Positions 12,590-22,855 of a stretch of DNA of 64,000 bases are shown here, piece after piece. The notes beneath the pieces were generated by a model, which saw only the letters and a program-made list of their open reading frames with translations, was not told where the DNA came from and did no database searches. The translations under genes were made by a program, and so were the position numbers. Location: NCBI GenBank assembly GCA_033032175.1, contig CM065316.1, positions 7,038,115 to 7,102,114 of the forward strand, read 5' to 3'. Position 1 is the first letter of the stretch. Every line of letters begins with the position of its first letter. This DNA comes from Saturnia japonica (Eukaryota; Arthropoda; Insecta; Lepidoptera; Saturniidae).

Positions 12590-12760
12590 AGCCAAATAAC
12601 CTTGTGCTGGGTTCTTGCGGTGAGTAAGGTTCGTGGAGTTAGAGGGTTCAAGGTCGATAACGCTTTAGCGATACCTATGGTATGACAAGCGTCTATAGGT
12701 TACGGTAGCCGCTTCCCATCAGGCGGGCTGTAAGCTTGTTTGCCACCTTTGTAGTATAAA
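12590..12760 (+). repeat. Dispersed repeat family 1 copy
   Basis: It contains TTGCGGTGAGTAAGGTTC, CAAGCGTCTATAGGTTACGG, TAGCCGCTTCCCATCAGGCG and AAGCTTGTTTGCCACC in order. This is the fullest match to the copy at 58255-58430. Confidence 0.75.
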
Positions 12761-13289
12761 AGAAAGTGTTATCCAAAAGGCTCAAATAGGGAAGTTGCTG
12801 AAGTGTTAATCACCAGTCATGCTCGTCTAAAACAGAATATAATATATACTTCACTGTTAGCATAGTATAATAATAAATGTTCTAATTTAAATTAATACGT
12901 TTATTATTATAACCGTATTCTATATAACATCATTAAAATCTAACTTAGAAAAAACCCCGACTATCGTTAAAGATGTTGGTGACGAGGCCCCCACCCCCTT
13001 GTAATAAGTGAGGAAATTGTGAGCTCGTAAAAATCTCGCTTTAATATCGTGTACAGGGAACATTAAGTAGGGGTTATTTATTTAGGCTCGTCGTAGCGCA
13101 GAGCGTGTCGGTGACATGCACAGCCTGGTACGGCCGCGCCCGTAGCCTGTACATCACTCATTCTTGTCTTGTCCGAGGAAACGTTTTATTCGGGTTTTAC
13201 TAAAGTTTTGCCTTAGTGCCATCCATAGCTTATTTTGTTTTATACAGCTCATGGAGCAATGATGTTTATGTGTTAGCGTATACGGACAG
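12761..13289. other. Unassigned intronic DNA
   Basis: AT-rich, with a GC-richer patch at 13085-13190 that shows no coding or repeat identity I can name. Confidence 0.35.
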
Positions 13290-13500
13290 CCCGTCGATCG
13301 ACGTGGGCCTCAGATTTCGGTGAAGGAAAACGTCGTGATGAATCCATAGCACGTTGGTAGGGAATCCCTATTATCCGTCTAGCTAACTACCACCCTCAAG
13401 TTTAAAATCCGGATGCAGGCAAAGGGTAAGTTTCGGCCTCTACATTTGAGAGCAAGTTCTCCACCAGGCTTAAGCCTGTTACCAACTTGGGCCAAATCGT
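13290..13500 (+). repeat. tRNA-derived SINE tail, diverged
   Basis: It shares text with the body of the SINE at 63235-63540: GTCGTGATGAATCCATA, CTAGCTAACTACCACCCTCA, AGTTTAAAATCCGG, ACATTTGAGAGCAAGTTCTC and CCACCAGGCTTAAGC. The promoter-bearing head is missing. Confidence 0.6.
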
Positions 13501-13593
13501 CTCTTAATATCAAGCGTATTTGTGCTCCAACTCTAAAATATATTAAGAAATTAAAAATATACTTTACTGTCCTGTTAAGTTTTAATATAATAA

Positions 13594-14632
13594 CACCCGG
13601 TTTCTGAAAGGTTGATCAAACTATCGTTCAACTGACACAGCTGTCAACTTAACATCGTTGTCAAATTAGTTCGAGTTTCTGAAACGTTGATTAGTGTTAA
13701 ATTTACTAATCTATGATCATTTTGATTTGACATTGATATTATTTTTTTATTATGGTCACATTGCGGATACCGTTCAACTTTACATTCAATAGCTCATTCG
13801 TAACTGTTAAATCTGTTGTTAAACGAACAGCTGTTTATGAGTTGTGCGTCCAGACGAGTACGATTACCGCTTTTATTACACGCTAGGAGTATTACATACC
13901 TACTATTCTTTGTTTATATTATTGCGATTTTACTACAAAAATTATAAAATGAGTTCACGGAGAAAAAATTTCACCGAAAAAGAAAAGTGTAAGCTTTTGG
14001 AACTAATTCAAAGGTAAGTTCCTACATATGGAATAACTGTACAAAGGTTTGACGGCTTGATAATTGAAAATATTTGTTTTGTTTATGTAGATACAGTATA
14101 TTGTGCGTTTATATTACAATAGACTTTGTTTGCAGGTACAAAGATGTTATAGAAAATAAGAGCACTAATGCAGTTTTTACAACAAAAAAAAAAACGAAAC
14201 TTGGGAGGTCATAGCGTTAGAGTTTAATAGTACCGCTTAAGTGCCAAGAACTATGAAACAGTTAAATATCTTCACTGCTAGAAATGCTCAAGCTGGCAAC
14301 CGTGAGAGACATGATCGTTTTATAACAAAATTTTAGTTTTAAACAAACTTAAATCAACTTAAATCAATAGTTAACTCGTCAAGAAGCACTGATTACTTGA
14401 CAACGCGTTTGACAGTACATTAATCTATGATCATGACTTAACTAGCTTTCGAGAAACCCAAAATGGCGTTTGACAAGCGATTTTAGTCTAAATTTTGACT
14501 TAACTGTCAACTGAACTGTTGATCAAATTAAAGTAGTTAACCATGCTTTTAGCAACTCAATATACACTTAACAAGAGATTTCACAGTTGATTAGTTAATT
14601 TTTGTGATGATCAACCTTTCGGAAACCGGGCG
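13594..14632 (+). mobile_element. PIF/Harbinger-like DNA transposon (non-autonomous)
   Basis: The ends are near-perfect inverted repeats. The left begins CACCCGGTTTCTGAAAGG and the right, complemented, CGCCCGGTTTCCGAAAGG, both followed by TTGATCA. The element is flanked by TAA on both sides, fitting the 3-bp TWA target duplication of Harbinger. It is 1039 bp and holds only a broken Myb/SANT-like gene, with no DDE nuclease, so movement would have needed a helper. Subterminal copies of TAATCTATGATCAT occur near both ends. Confidence 0.8.
13949..14336 (+). pseudogene. Myb/SANT-like DNA-binding protein pseudogene of the Harbinger-like element
   Basis: Exon 1 (13949-14013) reads MSSRRKNFTEKEKCKLLELI and ends at an AAG|GTAAGT donor. 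Exon 2 starts after TTTGCAG at 14136 and continues YKDVIENKSTNAVFTTKKK. A run of A then shifts the frame into a stop at 14212. In the other frame homology resumes (TWEVIALEFNSTA, stop, VPRTMKQLNIFTARNAQAG) to a stop at 14334-14336. This pattern matches the Myb/SANT or zeste-type domain of the second protein of Harbinger elements, which binds element ends and helps nuclear import of the transposase. It is inactivated by the A-run frameshift and an internal stop. Confidence 0.75.
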
Positions 14633-14696
14633 TAAGTATGTCAATTGTTGGCTGATAAAATAGAGAATCACGTGGTAGTCATGATAAAATATTATA

Positions 14697-15238
14697 TCTA
14701 TATAATACAATTATAAAAATTTATGTGTCTGTTTGTAATGTCTAAATAATTACTCTTTACTCAATGCATGTGAAAGTATATACGATACTTATAACAAATA
14801 ACCCATTTTTAAAATTGTTGTCTGTCTGGCTGCCTGTTTGTTCCTGATAATCTCCGAATCGATTGGACCGATTTAGACAGCACTTTCACTGGCAAATAGC
14901 TGATGTTATAAGGAGTAACTTAATCTACTTTTATTTTAGAATAATATTTCGGGGTCCGCGCAAATAAAAGAAAACTGTTCATGGTTAATCAATTCGGGAG
15001 CTTAATTGATTTACGCTGAGTAAACCATAAGAGATATTTCAAATTAATGAACTACATAATTGTAGATATTAAAAATACAAACAAAAAGTCACGAGGGCAT
15101 ATGTCTATCACCTAAGAATAATCCACAATAAGCATTTTTATCTTTAAAATAACCGGAAGCGGGGGTAGCATGACACGCACGTGTGCCCGTTCGACGGTAT
15201 TCTGTAATCTACGCGAGCACAGCCGCGGGCACAGCTAG
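14697..15238 (+). mobile_element. Helitron-like non-autonomous element, tandem copy A
   Basis: It starts with TCTATATAATACAATTATAA after an A and ends CGCGGGCACAGCTAG before a T, matching Helitron rules (5' TC, 3' CTRR, insertion between A and T). Internal text includes GTGTCTGTTTGTAATGTC and TTGGACCGATTTAGACAG, shared with the other copies. No Rep/helicase gene is present. Confidence 0.65.
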
Positions 15239-15241
15239 TAA

Positions 15242-15778
15242 TCTATACTTCTATCTGTACATATACAATTAATAAAATTGAAGCGTCTGTTTGTAATGTC
15301 AAAATAACAGGTTTTTTTTACTAAATGCTTATAAAAGTATATACGATACCTATAACAAAAAGTCCATTTTTAAAATTTTTGTCTGTCTGTCTGTTTGTTC
15401 CGGGTAATCTCCGAAACGGTTGAACCGATTTTGACGGGCCTTTACTGATAGATAGCTAATGATATAGGGAGTAACATAGGCTACTTTCATTTTAGAAAAA
15501 TAATTAGGGTTCCGCACAAATAAAAAACTGGTCATGGTGAATCAATTTGGGTGCTTAAATGGCTTATGCTGAGTAAACCATAAGAGATATAGCAAATTAA
15601 TATACTACATAATCATAGGCGTTAAAACGACCTACAAAACAATTCGGGAGAGTATATATCTATCTTCTAAGTAACAACCACAATAAGCATTTTTGTCTTT
15701 AAAATAGCCGGGAGCGAGGGAGCAAGATTGGCGCGGGCATTCTGTAGTCCACGTAACCGAAGCCACGGGCACAGCTAG
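15242..15778 (+). mobile_element. Helitron-like non-autonomous element, tandem copy B
   Basis: It begins 3 bp after copy A with TCTATACTTC, carries AAGCGTCTGTTTGTAATGTC and TTGAACCGATTTTGACGGGC, and ends GGGCACAGCTAG|T. It has the same orientation and nearly the same length as copy A, making a head-to-tail pair. Confidence 0.65.
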
Positions 15779-16080
15779 TCCTTAATATAATAAAGCGGAA
15801 AGTTTTTTTGTTGGTTTGTCTGTTTAAAAACTCTATTCCCTGGAACTACCAGTCGGATTCGAAAACTTGTTTTTGTATATGACAGCCAGTCTCTCGAGGA
15901 ATAGTACAGGCTATTTAAGATTAAGCTACAGCTCTCAGATAGCTTCAAATATTAATTTTTGTTAAGTAAGTCCGAAGTCATTGCCCTCCCGAACTGCTTT
16001 AACCGCGTGCGCTGGCGTAATGGTTAATGATACGTAAATACAATGTTACACAAAAAATTTGGTATATAAAAAAAAAGAAC
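15779..16080 (+). repeat. Degenerate dispersed repeat
   Basis: The text TAATATAATAAAGCGGAAAG, TTGGTTTGTCTGTTTAA and CTGGAACTACCAGTCGGATT matches a common lepidopteran repeat of the same general kind as those at 2163 and 21541. Its boundary is uncertain. Confidence 0.45.
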
Positions 16081-16647
16081 GGTACCATATGTCTATATCT
16101 TATATAAATTAAAGTCATTTAGTGATTAATTTTTTATATTTATATTTTATTTATTTAATAATTTATATTATTATATTTATATGATTTATGAGCCTTATTT
16201 ATCAACCATGCCATATTAATTCTTACGACCAAAAGTTACTTTATGACAAAGACAACTTTGTGAAGTTAAACTTTGCTTTTTATAGCATGTATTTTTAGAC
16301 ACATAGTTTAGGAGATAATGGAAAATTAAAATAATATAACCCTCGGCTCGGATCTATGACTATAGTACTGTGGTAGTGACACGAATGGGCCGTACACTAA
16401 CATGCCCGAGAACCTGACCAAAAATAATTATATTTTATAGCTTATTTATTGAGGAAAGGATGTACCTTCACGCTAAGAAGCAGAGCAGGAATCATGAATG
16501 TCAAGCAATATAGAGAGCTGTGGTTAAGTACGGGTAATGAAAACATTTATGATAAGCTACAGGGGTGTAGTGATAGCATTATAGCGATAGTATTATTAGC
16601 TGTAAGGAACAAAAGTTCTCAAAAGCGACTATAGATAAATTATAACT
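16081..16647. other. Unassigned intronic DNA
   Basis: AT-rich, with no supported gene. Part of it may be the decayed continuation of the preceding repeat. Confidence 0.35.
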
Positions 16648-16956
16648 TCTAGCTAACCCTGCAGACTTTTCCAGTAGTCAATAACACGACCATTGCGCCA
16701 CCTATTCCGAATTTCCTTTTTGAAAACTTTCCAGGACCATAAGAGACAAAATAAAAAATAATCACGCATATCTATCATTCTACTCGTAAGCTATGATCTT
16801 GAGATAATATTAAAATCTAATAGAGAATTTTCAAATTTTTTGGGCAACGACATCTTATTCGGACTATTACTGAAATGGAAATAGCTGAATGGATCCATCC
16901 GTTCTCAAGTAACGCGCTTATCAACGAACAACATTTCATTATTATTAATATAGATC
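16648..16956 (-). repeat. Dispersed repeat family 3 copy
   Basis: It starts CTAGCTAACCCTGCAGACTT and contains CCAGTAGTCAATAACACGAC and AAAATAATCACGCATATCTA, ending near AACATTTCATTATTATTAAT. The same module order occurs at 22545-22855, 37325-37675 and 45848-46060. The strand is nominal and the class is unknown. Confidence 0.6.
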
Positions 16957-16999
16957 AGTGTTTTCAGATTAACATATCAAACTGACAAGCTACGAAAAC

Positions 17000-17420
17000 A
17001 CTTGTTACATGAACGGTGCAAGCGTTCCTCCGGTCACGTTAATAAACTCGGATAGGCCACAACAAGCTGGCTGCGTGTACGGCCTCCATTTTTAACGAGC
17101 CTCACCGCCGAGCCCGCAGAAAGTAGCCTATACATGGAATCACGTATGAATGAGGCTTTTTTCAGTTTTTTCGCGTGTAGCCGCCGGCGTGCCGCTCCGA
17201 GGCCCATTAAAGCTTACATGTCACTCTCCCGCGCAACCCCACTAAGGGGTGGTCTGAGGGGGCAATGGAACAATCACAAAATCGGTATCGGCTGCAACCC
17301 GCGGCGAACTGGCAAAGCGACGTACAATACAGCTTTGACGGACGTTCATTTAATATTAACTGTGGTTTTTCCGCAGATGGAAATGTTTTTTATTGCCCGC
17401 GTTACGCTGTGATGAAGTGG
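17000..17420. other. GC-rich patch in upstream intron, possible regulatory element
   Basis: This is about 400 bp of markedly higher GC than its surroundings, with no repeat identity I recognise. A 92-codon frame at 17134-17412 lacks protein character. A RUNX-type TGTGGTT word sits near 17359. It may be an enhancer. Confidence 0.3.
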
Positions 17421-18339
17421 TTGGTCTGTTGTTTGTGACGCATTCTGATGTGTTACGGATGAGTTGCCCTTTTGAATGCTTCATGTTTGAATGGGATCGT
17501 TTCAAGTGTTTTTATAATACGGTACAAAATCTGTAGTGCTTTTAATAATACCAGATCGCCCTTTGATGATGTTTTGTAATTTAAAATAATATTTTATTGC
17601 TTAAGCCTTATTGTCACAATGTATGTTGGATGATCAATTTCGATTGTCAATTATTTTTACCGAGGCTAGATAACCGGTCGCCACGTAGCGAAAAAATTCA
17701 TTCAGTACACAAATTGAAAACGAACCGGCAATAAATTTAAACTTCGAACCAGTGATCAAAATTGAACTACAAAAAGTGGACGCTCGTTGAAAAGAGAGCG
17801 AACCACAGATTGAATTTATGGTTTACGCTCACTTTGAGTGAAAAGTTCACTCAAATACTATTGTCGTATAGGTAATATCATAACATATAGTTTTGTAATT
17901 CTGGAAGAATGATACTATTGCGCAGCGAAATTAATTCATAGTATTTATTGTTTATATAATTAATAAGTTGATAAGTAGGTATTTCATAATAATAATTATA
18001 AGTACAGTATTTTCTTTCGATTTTCTAGTTATCTCAAGCTTCAAGTCAGTTAGTAAGTGGAGCTTTTGGTAAAATCTAATTAAGATATATAATGTAATAT
18101 TTAAACTCCAGATATAATATGTATCAACCTATACAGTATATATTATATATCGAATATATTTTATTAAAACTGTTTCATTTAGAATTCTTACACTTTAATT
18201 ATAAAATCTTATCTAATTTATTACCTATATTTTATGTACTTGAAATAAAGTTTAAATATTTTTCGTACACTGCCAATAACAGAATGATTTAACTTAAAAA
18301 AATACCTACTGTTTTCATTCGCTATAAACTGGCAATAAA
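17421..18339. other. AT-rich intronic DNA with a duplicated 106-bp segment
   Basis: No gene is seen. Bases 18197-18303 are nearly identical to 18606-18712, a direct repeat with 409-bp offset. Confidence 0.6.
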
Positions 18340-19057
18340 GGGCCATCCATAAATTACATCACACGTTTAGGGGGAGGCAGGGGGTCGACGAAGTGCGACA
18401 TTGTGTGACAAGGGGTGGGGAGGGGTCCCAAATTTTGTGACATCACATTTTTTCAAAATATAATATATTATATGTAAGTACATTAAAATTCTTTAAGTCG
18501 AAAACCTCCCAAACTCGAAATAATGTACTCCCTTCCATTCAAGCCTCAAAACATCCGTTGCACTAAATCTCAACCCTCTAGTCACAATAATCAGAGAAAA
18601 AATTAAATTATAAAATCTTATCTAATATATTACCTATATTTTATGTACTTGAAATAAAGTTTAAATATTTTTCGTACACTGCCAATAACAGAATGATTTA
18701 ACTTAAAAAAATTATCTCGAACATAGCAATGTATTATTTAACAAGTTTTACAACTCGATTATTTGAAACTTATTACCTTTATACCTTTTTTTGATTTGAT
18801 GTCGATTTTATTGAAAAATAATTTAAATGGAAATTAAAATAATTTTCGAACACTGCTGTTTTAATTTCATAAATTTCTAATTATAAAATTGCAAAATATG
18901 TGACAACACACTAGGTGGGGGAGGGGGGGGGGTCTCACAAATGTGACCAGCTGTGACAAGGACGGGGGAGGGGTCTCACAAATGTGACCAGCTGTAACAA
19001 GGACGGGGGAGGGGTCAAAAACCATGAAATTCGTGTGACGTAATTATGGATGCCCCT
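18340..19057. mobile_element. MITE-like element with G-rich internal repeats
   Basis: The ends are inverted repeats: GGGCCATCCATAAATTACAT at the left and, complemented, GGGGCATCCATAATTACGTC at the right. Near the right end a unit of about 45 bp containing GGTCTCACAAATGTGACCAG occurs twice, with a third partial. There is no coding frame. It ends 70 bp before the Runt-domain exon acceptor. Confidence 0.7.
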
Positions 19058-19081
19058 AATCACTAATGAATTATAATTTGA

Positions 19082-19243
<162 letters not shown>

Positions 19244-19529
19244 TAGTATTTATTCCTAAATAGTGCCTAAAAGCATTAATCACCTCACTAAAAGTGGTAC
19301 GCTTAAATCATACACAATTTATTTATTGTTATAAATAAGCAGAATGGAATATTAGAACAAAAATGAAAAAAGTATACACTTGCCTATTTGGTCATCGCAA
19401 CCCATAACTAACGAAACCAGAGGAAGAGCATTCGAATCCGGGACACAAAATTATTTTTATCTTGACCCAATGAACCTCTATAGATGCACTGTAATCATTA
19501 ATTTAAAAAAAAAAATATAGTAACACGGC

Positions 19530-19690
19530 AAAGTGACGGAAAACAGTGGTGACCATCTAGAGATAGGCAATCCATCGCCAGTCGCCACTGTTATGCCGAA
19601 CTGCGTGATTAGAAACTGGATATGCACCGGCTTATAGAGAAATGCGAATATTTTCCACCATATGCATGTTTATCGCGGCCAAATCTGGCT
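19530..19690 (+). repeat. Dispersed repeat family 2 copy
   Basis: It contains ACCATCTAGAGATAGGCAAT, CATCGCCAGTCGCCACTGTT and ATGCCGAACTGCGTGATTAG, in the family order seen at 28068. Confidence 0.7.
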
Positions 19691-21309
19691 GTACAGTATC
19701 TCCAACATTATTTTAAAACACTACAGCCTAATTATAGTTAGGTACTTTTATGAAACATAAAAATTAACAAATAGAAACGACACTTTTCCTAAACGTAGCG
19801 TGAACTTAACATCTATGATTTTTATGATTATTATTAAATCGCGACAGTCACCTTTTGTGACGTATATTACAACATCGGTTACGTGTAGCGTGTTCTAATG
19901 GATTGTGTCCGATTGAATTTAATCAGGCAGGACTTAATAATAATTGCCTGTGATTATTAGACGTTGGGATGTTCAATAAGTACTATTAATGAGGCAGCTA
20001 GTATATTCATAACAACTGGATCTTATTGGAAACTAAATTAACAATATCTATATATGTAAAGACTAGGATAAAGATAGACTGACACGTGTGAATTATAAAT
20101 AAGCTCCTAAAATATAAGAACGAAAAAAAATGGTTACTGGATTCTAAAAATTAGTTAAGGTAAACCGTAAAATTGTATCTTTATCAGATCGCTAGAAGTG
20201 TATATTGATTTAATTTTTTTTAATTTCTCTAACAATGAAATAATCACATTATTGAAAAAATCTCATTACTAATATTAGATTCATTGCATGAATTTAAAAC
20301 AAAAAATTGCGGTACGGTTAATGTTATCACTTTAGTTAATTGAATGAATAAATTTTGAATACAATATGTTCCAATTAAATTCGCATTAGAACAAACTAAT
20401 TTTGAATTTGTACAATTCTAAAGACATCAAAGGTCGAAAATTTGAAAACACTCTAAAACAAACGAGGGTAACCGCAAAACATTCGAAAACAGCCGCCCTA
20501 ATGAAAGTAATTTATTAATAATTTGCAAGAATACCACCACTTTCTCCTTTCTGGTTCCGTGTAGCGTGAACTAGGGCTAGAGATATTTCTCAAAAGGTAA
20601 TTTCAAGTTAATATTTTTATACCTTAATATTCAATTTTGTTAATATTTGAAGAGATCATTATAAACATAAACATAATTTTGTTTGCACTTGGTGTTTAAA
20701 AATAACCAAAAAAATTGGTTGTCTATAAAGTTGGTTTACTGACGATAGTTGAACGTGACGACGTCATAAGAAAATACTGATTGAATGGTATCATATTTCA
20801 AAAGAAAATTTTAATTTTATTTGTTTGAGACATATTTTGTCTGGATATAGAGAAGGAGGTAAATGGAAATGACAATTGAATTGATCAAGTTACATTTATT
20901 TGTACACATACATACAATTATGTCAAAGTAGGAGAGAGACAGATGTCGAACGCTGCCGAACGCGGAAGCCGATTGTGCCTCTTTGTCGCTCGTTCCGCGC
21001 TCTCGCTTGCACTTCAAACCTTAAATGTAACGCCTCAGACCGAGGTAACACTGCATGAGTCATGTTTTTTCGTGCGTGCAGCCGGCTCCACCGAATTGTA
21101 AGACGTCACGTCAAAAAAATACGAATACGTAAATATATTATGTATTTTAATTTAATTATAGAATATTTCATGCTAACGCATATTTAACAAACTAATTATT
21201 AAAAAGGAAACGAAAAACTCGACATACAACAAACACAATTGACAAAAAAAAAATTCTTTCAATTTTTTTTTTTATTTCAAAACATCGTACTAAAATATTA
21301 TATATATCC

Positions 21310-21340
21310 CATAGATGTAGTATTATCTACTACATCTATG
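21310..21340. repeat. Perfect 13-bp inverted repeat (hairpin)
   Basis: CATAGATGTAGTA is followed after 5 bases by its exact complement TACTACATCTATG. The short stem in AT-rich DNA is more likely part of a repeat than a microRNA. Confidence 0.8.
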
Positions 21341-21540
21341 ATATATCTTATGCCACTCCCACAACTAAGATGAATCTAACGACACCTCATATGTTAAAAT
21401 CCATGAAGCCGTTTAGGCTACACAGAGTATACCATACATACATACGTTCGAAAACATAACTTTCCTTTTTCGCAGTCGGGTAAAAAGAAGATGTACTGAT
21501 ATTGAATATATCATGAAGTTTTGATGACTGAATATAATTA

Positions 21541-21845
21541 ACTAGCCATGCCTCACGGTTTTGCCCGTGTTAAATTTATTCGACCAACCTCGTTGGTATC
21601 GTTCCTCGTTGGTATCGTTGTTCCCACTCCCGGTACTTGTCCACAGCTTACCAGATTACTTAACGGTCATGGTCATTATTCCTCTCGATAGGAAGTCATT
21701 GAGTAAAGTTATAGCCTAATCTTCCTCAAGAAATGGCTATAAAATGCAAAAAATAACTATTCAAATTTGACTGGTAGTTTCAGAGATTAGTTCTTTCATA
21801 CAAACAAAGAAACTGAAATTTCTTGATCTTTATAATATTAAGTAT
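21541..21845 (-). repeat. Dispersed repeat (Helitron-like or related), full-looking copy
   Basis: It begins ACTAGCCATGCCTCACGG and ends TTATAATATTAAGTATAGAT. On the opposite strand this is an ATCTATAC-type start and a CTAGT end. It shares motifs with 2163-2765 and 28270-28510. Confidence 0.5.
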
Positions 21846-22544
21846 AGATTAATTGAATTCAGAAGAATTCCCAAAAAGGTAATATGTTAACGTAAATATA
21901 ACGTAGTTTATTAACAACGTGTAAAAAAGCTTAGAGATATCCATTATATTACTACGAGTATTTCCGCTTCGATAACGTCTTACATTAAATTAAATTATCC
22001 ACTACCGTATTGAAAGAGTTAAGTAATTTGAATGATTAATAAATATAAGTACTACTTATTTATCTAGATCAGCTTTCGATTCATCACTAAGACTGTTAAT
22101 TGAATTATGAAATAATAATAATGCATTAAAGAATGGACATTCTTGAACAGAAATTATTCGGGAACTCATGTGTGACACTAACATATCACAGATACAATGC
22201 TTCGCGTTTGTCGAACTCTAAACTAATGCTCAATCAATCTTAGTCATGTACATAGACAGGACTGGCCCGTTAATATAGGCGAACTAGGCGATGTCCTAGG
22301 GCGCTCGAATTTAGGGGCGGTAATTTGCAAAAACTAAGATATAAGTGAAGCAATTAATCACAAAATTTTGACTTTCTCACGGTTTATTGTACCTGATTGT
22401 AAACTAATTTTTTCTAAAACGATAGAATGTAAAAAAAGTGTAGGCAAGGTGTGTCTAAGTGACCATATATATTGTTATATGTTATGTTTATAGGCATAAT
22501 GCTGTGATTACGTATTTGCATAAAAATTACATGTCCTTTTTTCT

Positions 22545-22855
22545 TTAAACTAACTGGTCCCGAAGACGTTGTTCTACGCTGTCCAGTAGTCAATAACTCG
22601 ACCACAGAACCATCTAACTAGATTATTTTTCTTGATAACTATTCTAGGATCATAAAGAAGAAAACAAAAAATAATTACGCATATTTATCGTTCGAATTGT
22701 GACTTATGGTTTTTAGTACACAATAAATAGCTTTCCAAAATTTTCCAATTTTCGCAGAACTTTTCAATGCTCTCATTCTATAAAATTCAGTCCAACCATC
22801 ATCAAGCGATGCGTTTACCAATGAACAGCATTTAATTTTTATTTATATAGAGATT
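22545..22855 (-). repeat. Dispersed repeat family 3 copy
   Basis: It contains CCAGTAGTCAATAACTCGAC, AAAAAATAATTACGCATATT and a tail AATGAACAGCATTTAATTTT, parallel to 16648-16956 and 37325-37675. Confidence 0.6.

Noticed and set aside
17134..17412. 92-codon open frame
   Set aside because: High GC alone explains the openness; no recognisable features.
21310..21340. microRNA hairpin
   Set aside because: The stem is only 13 bp with AT-only flanks, too short for a pre-miRNA.
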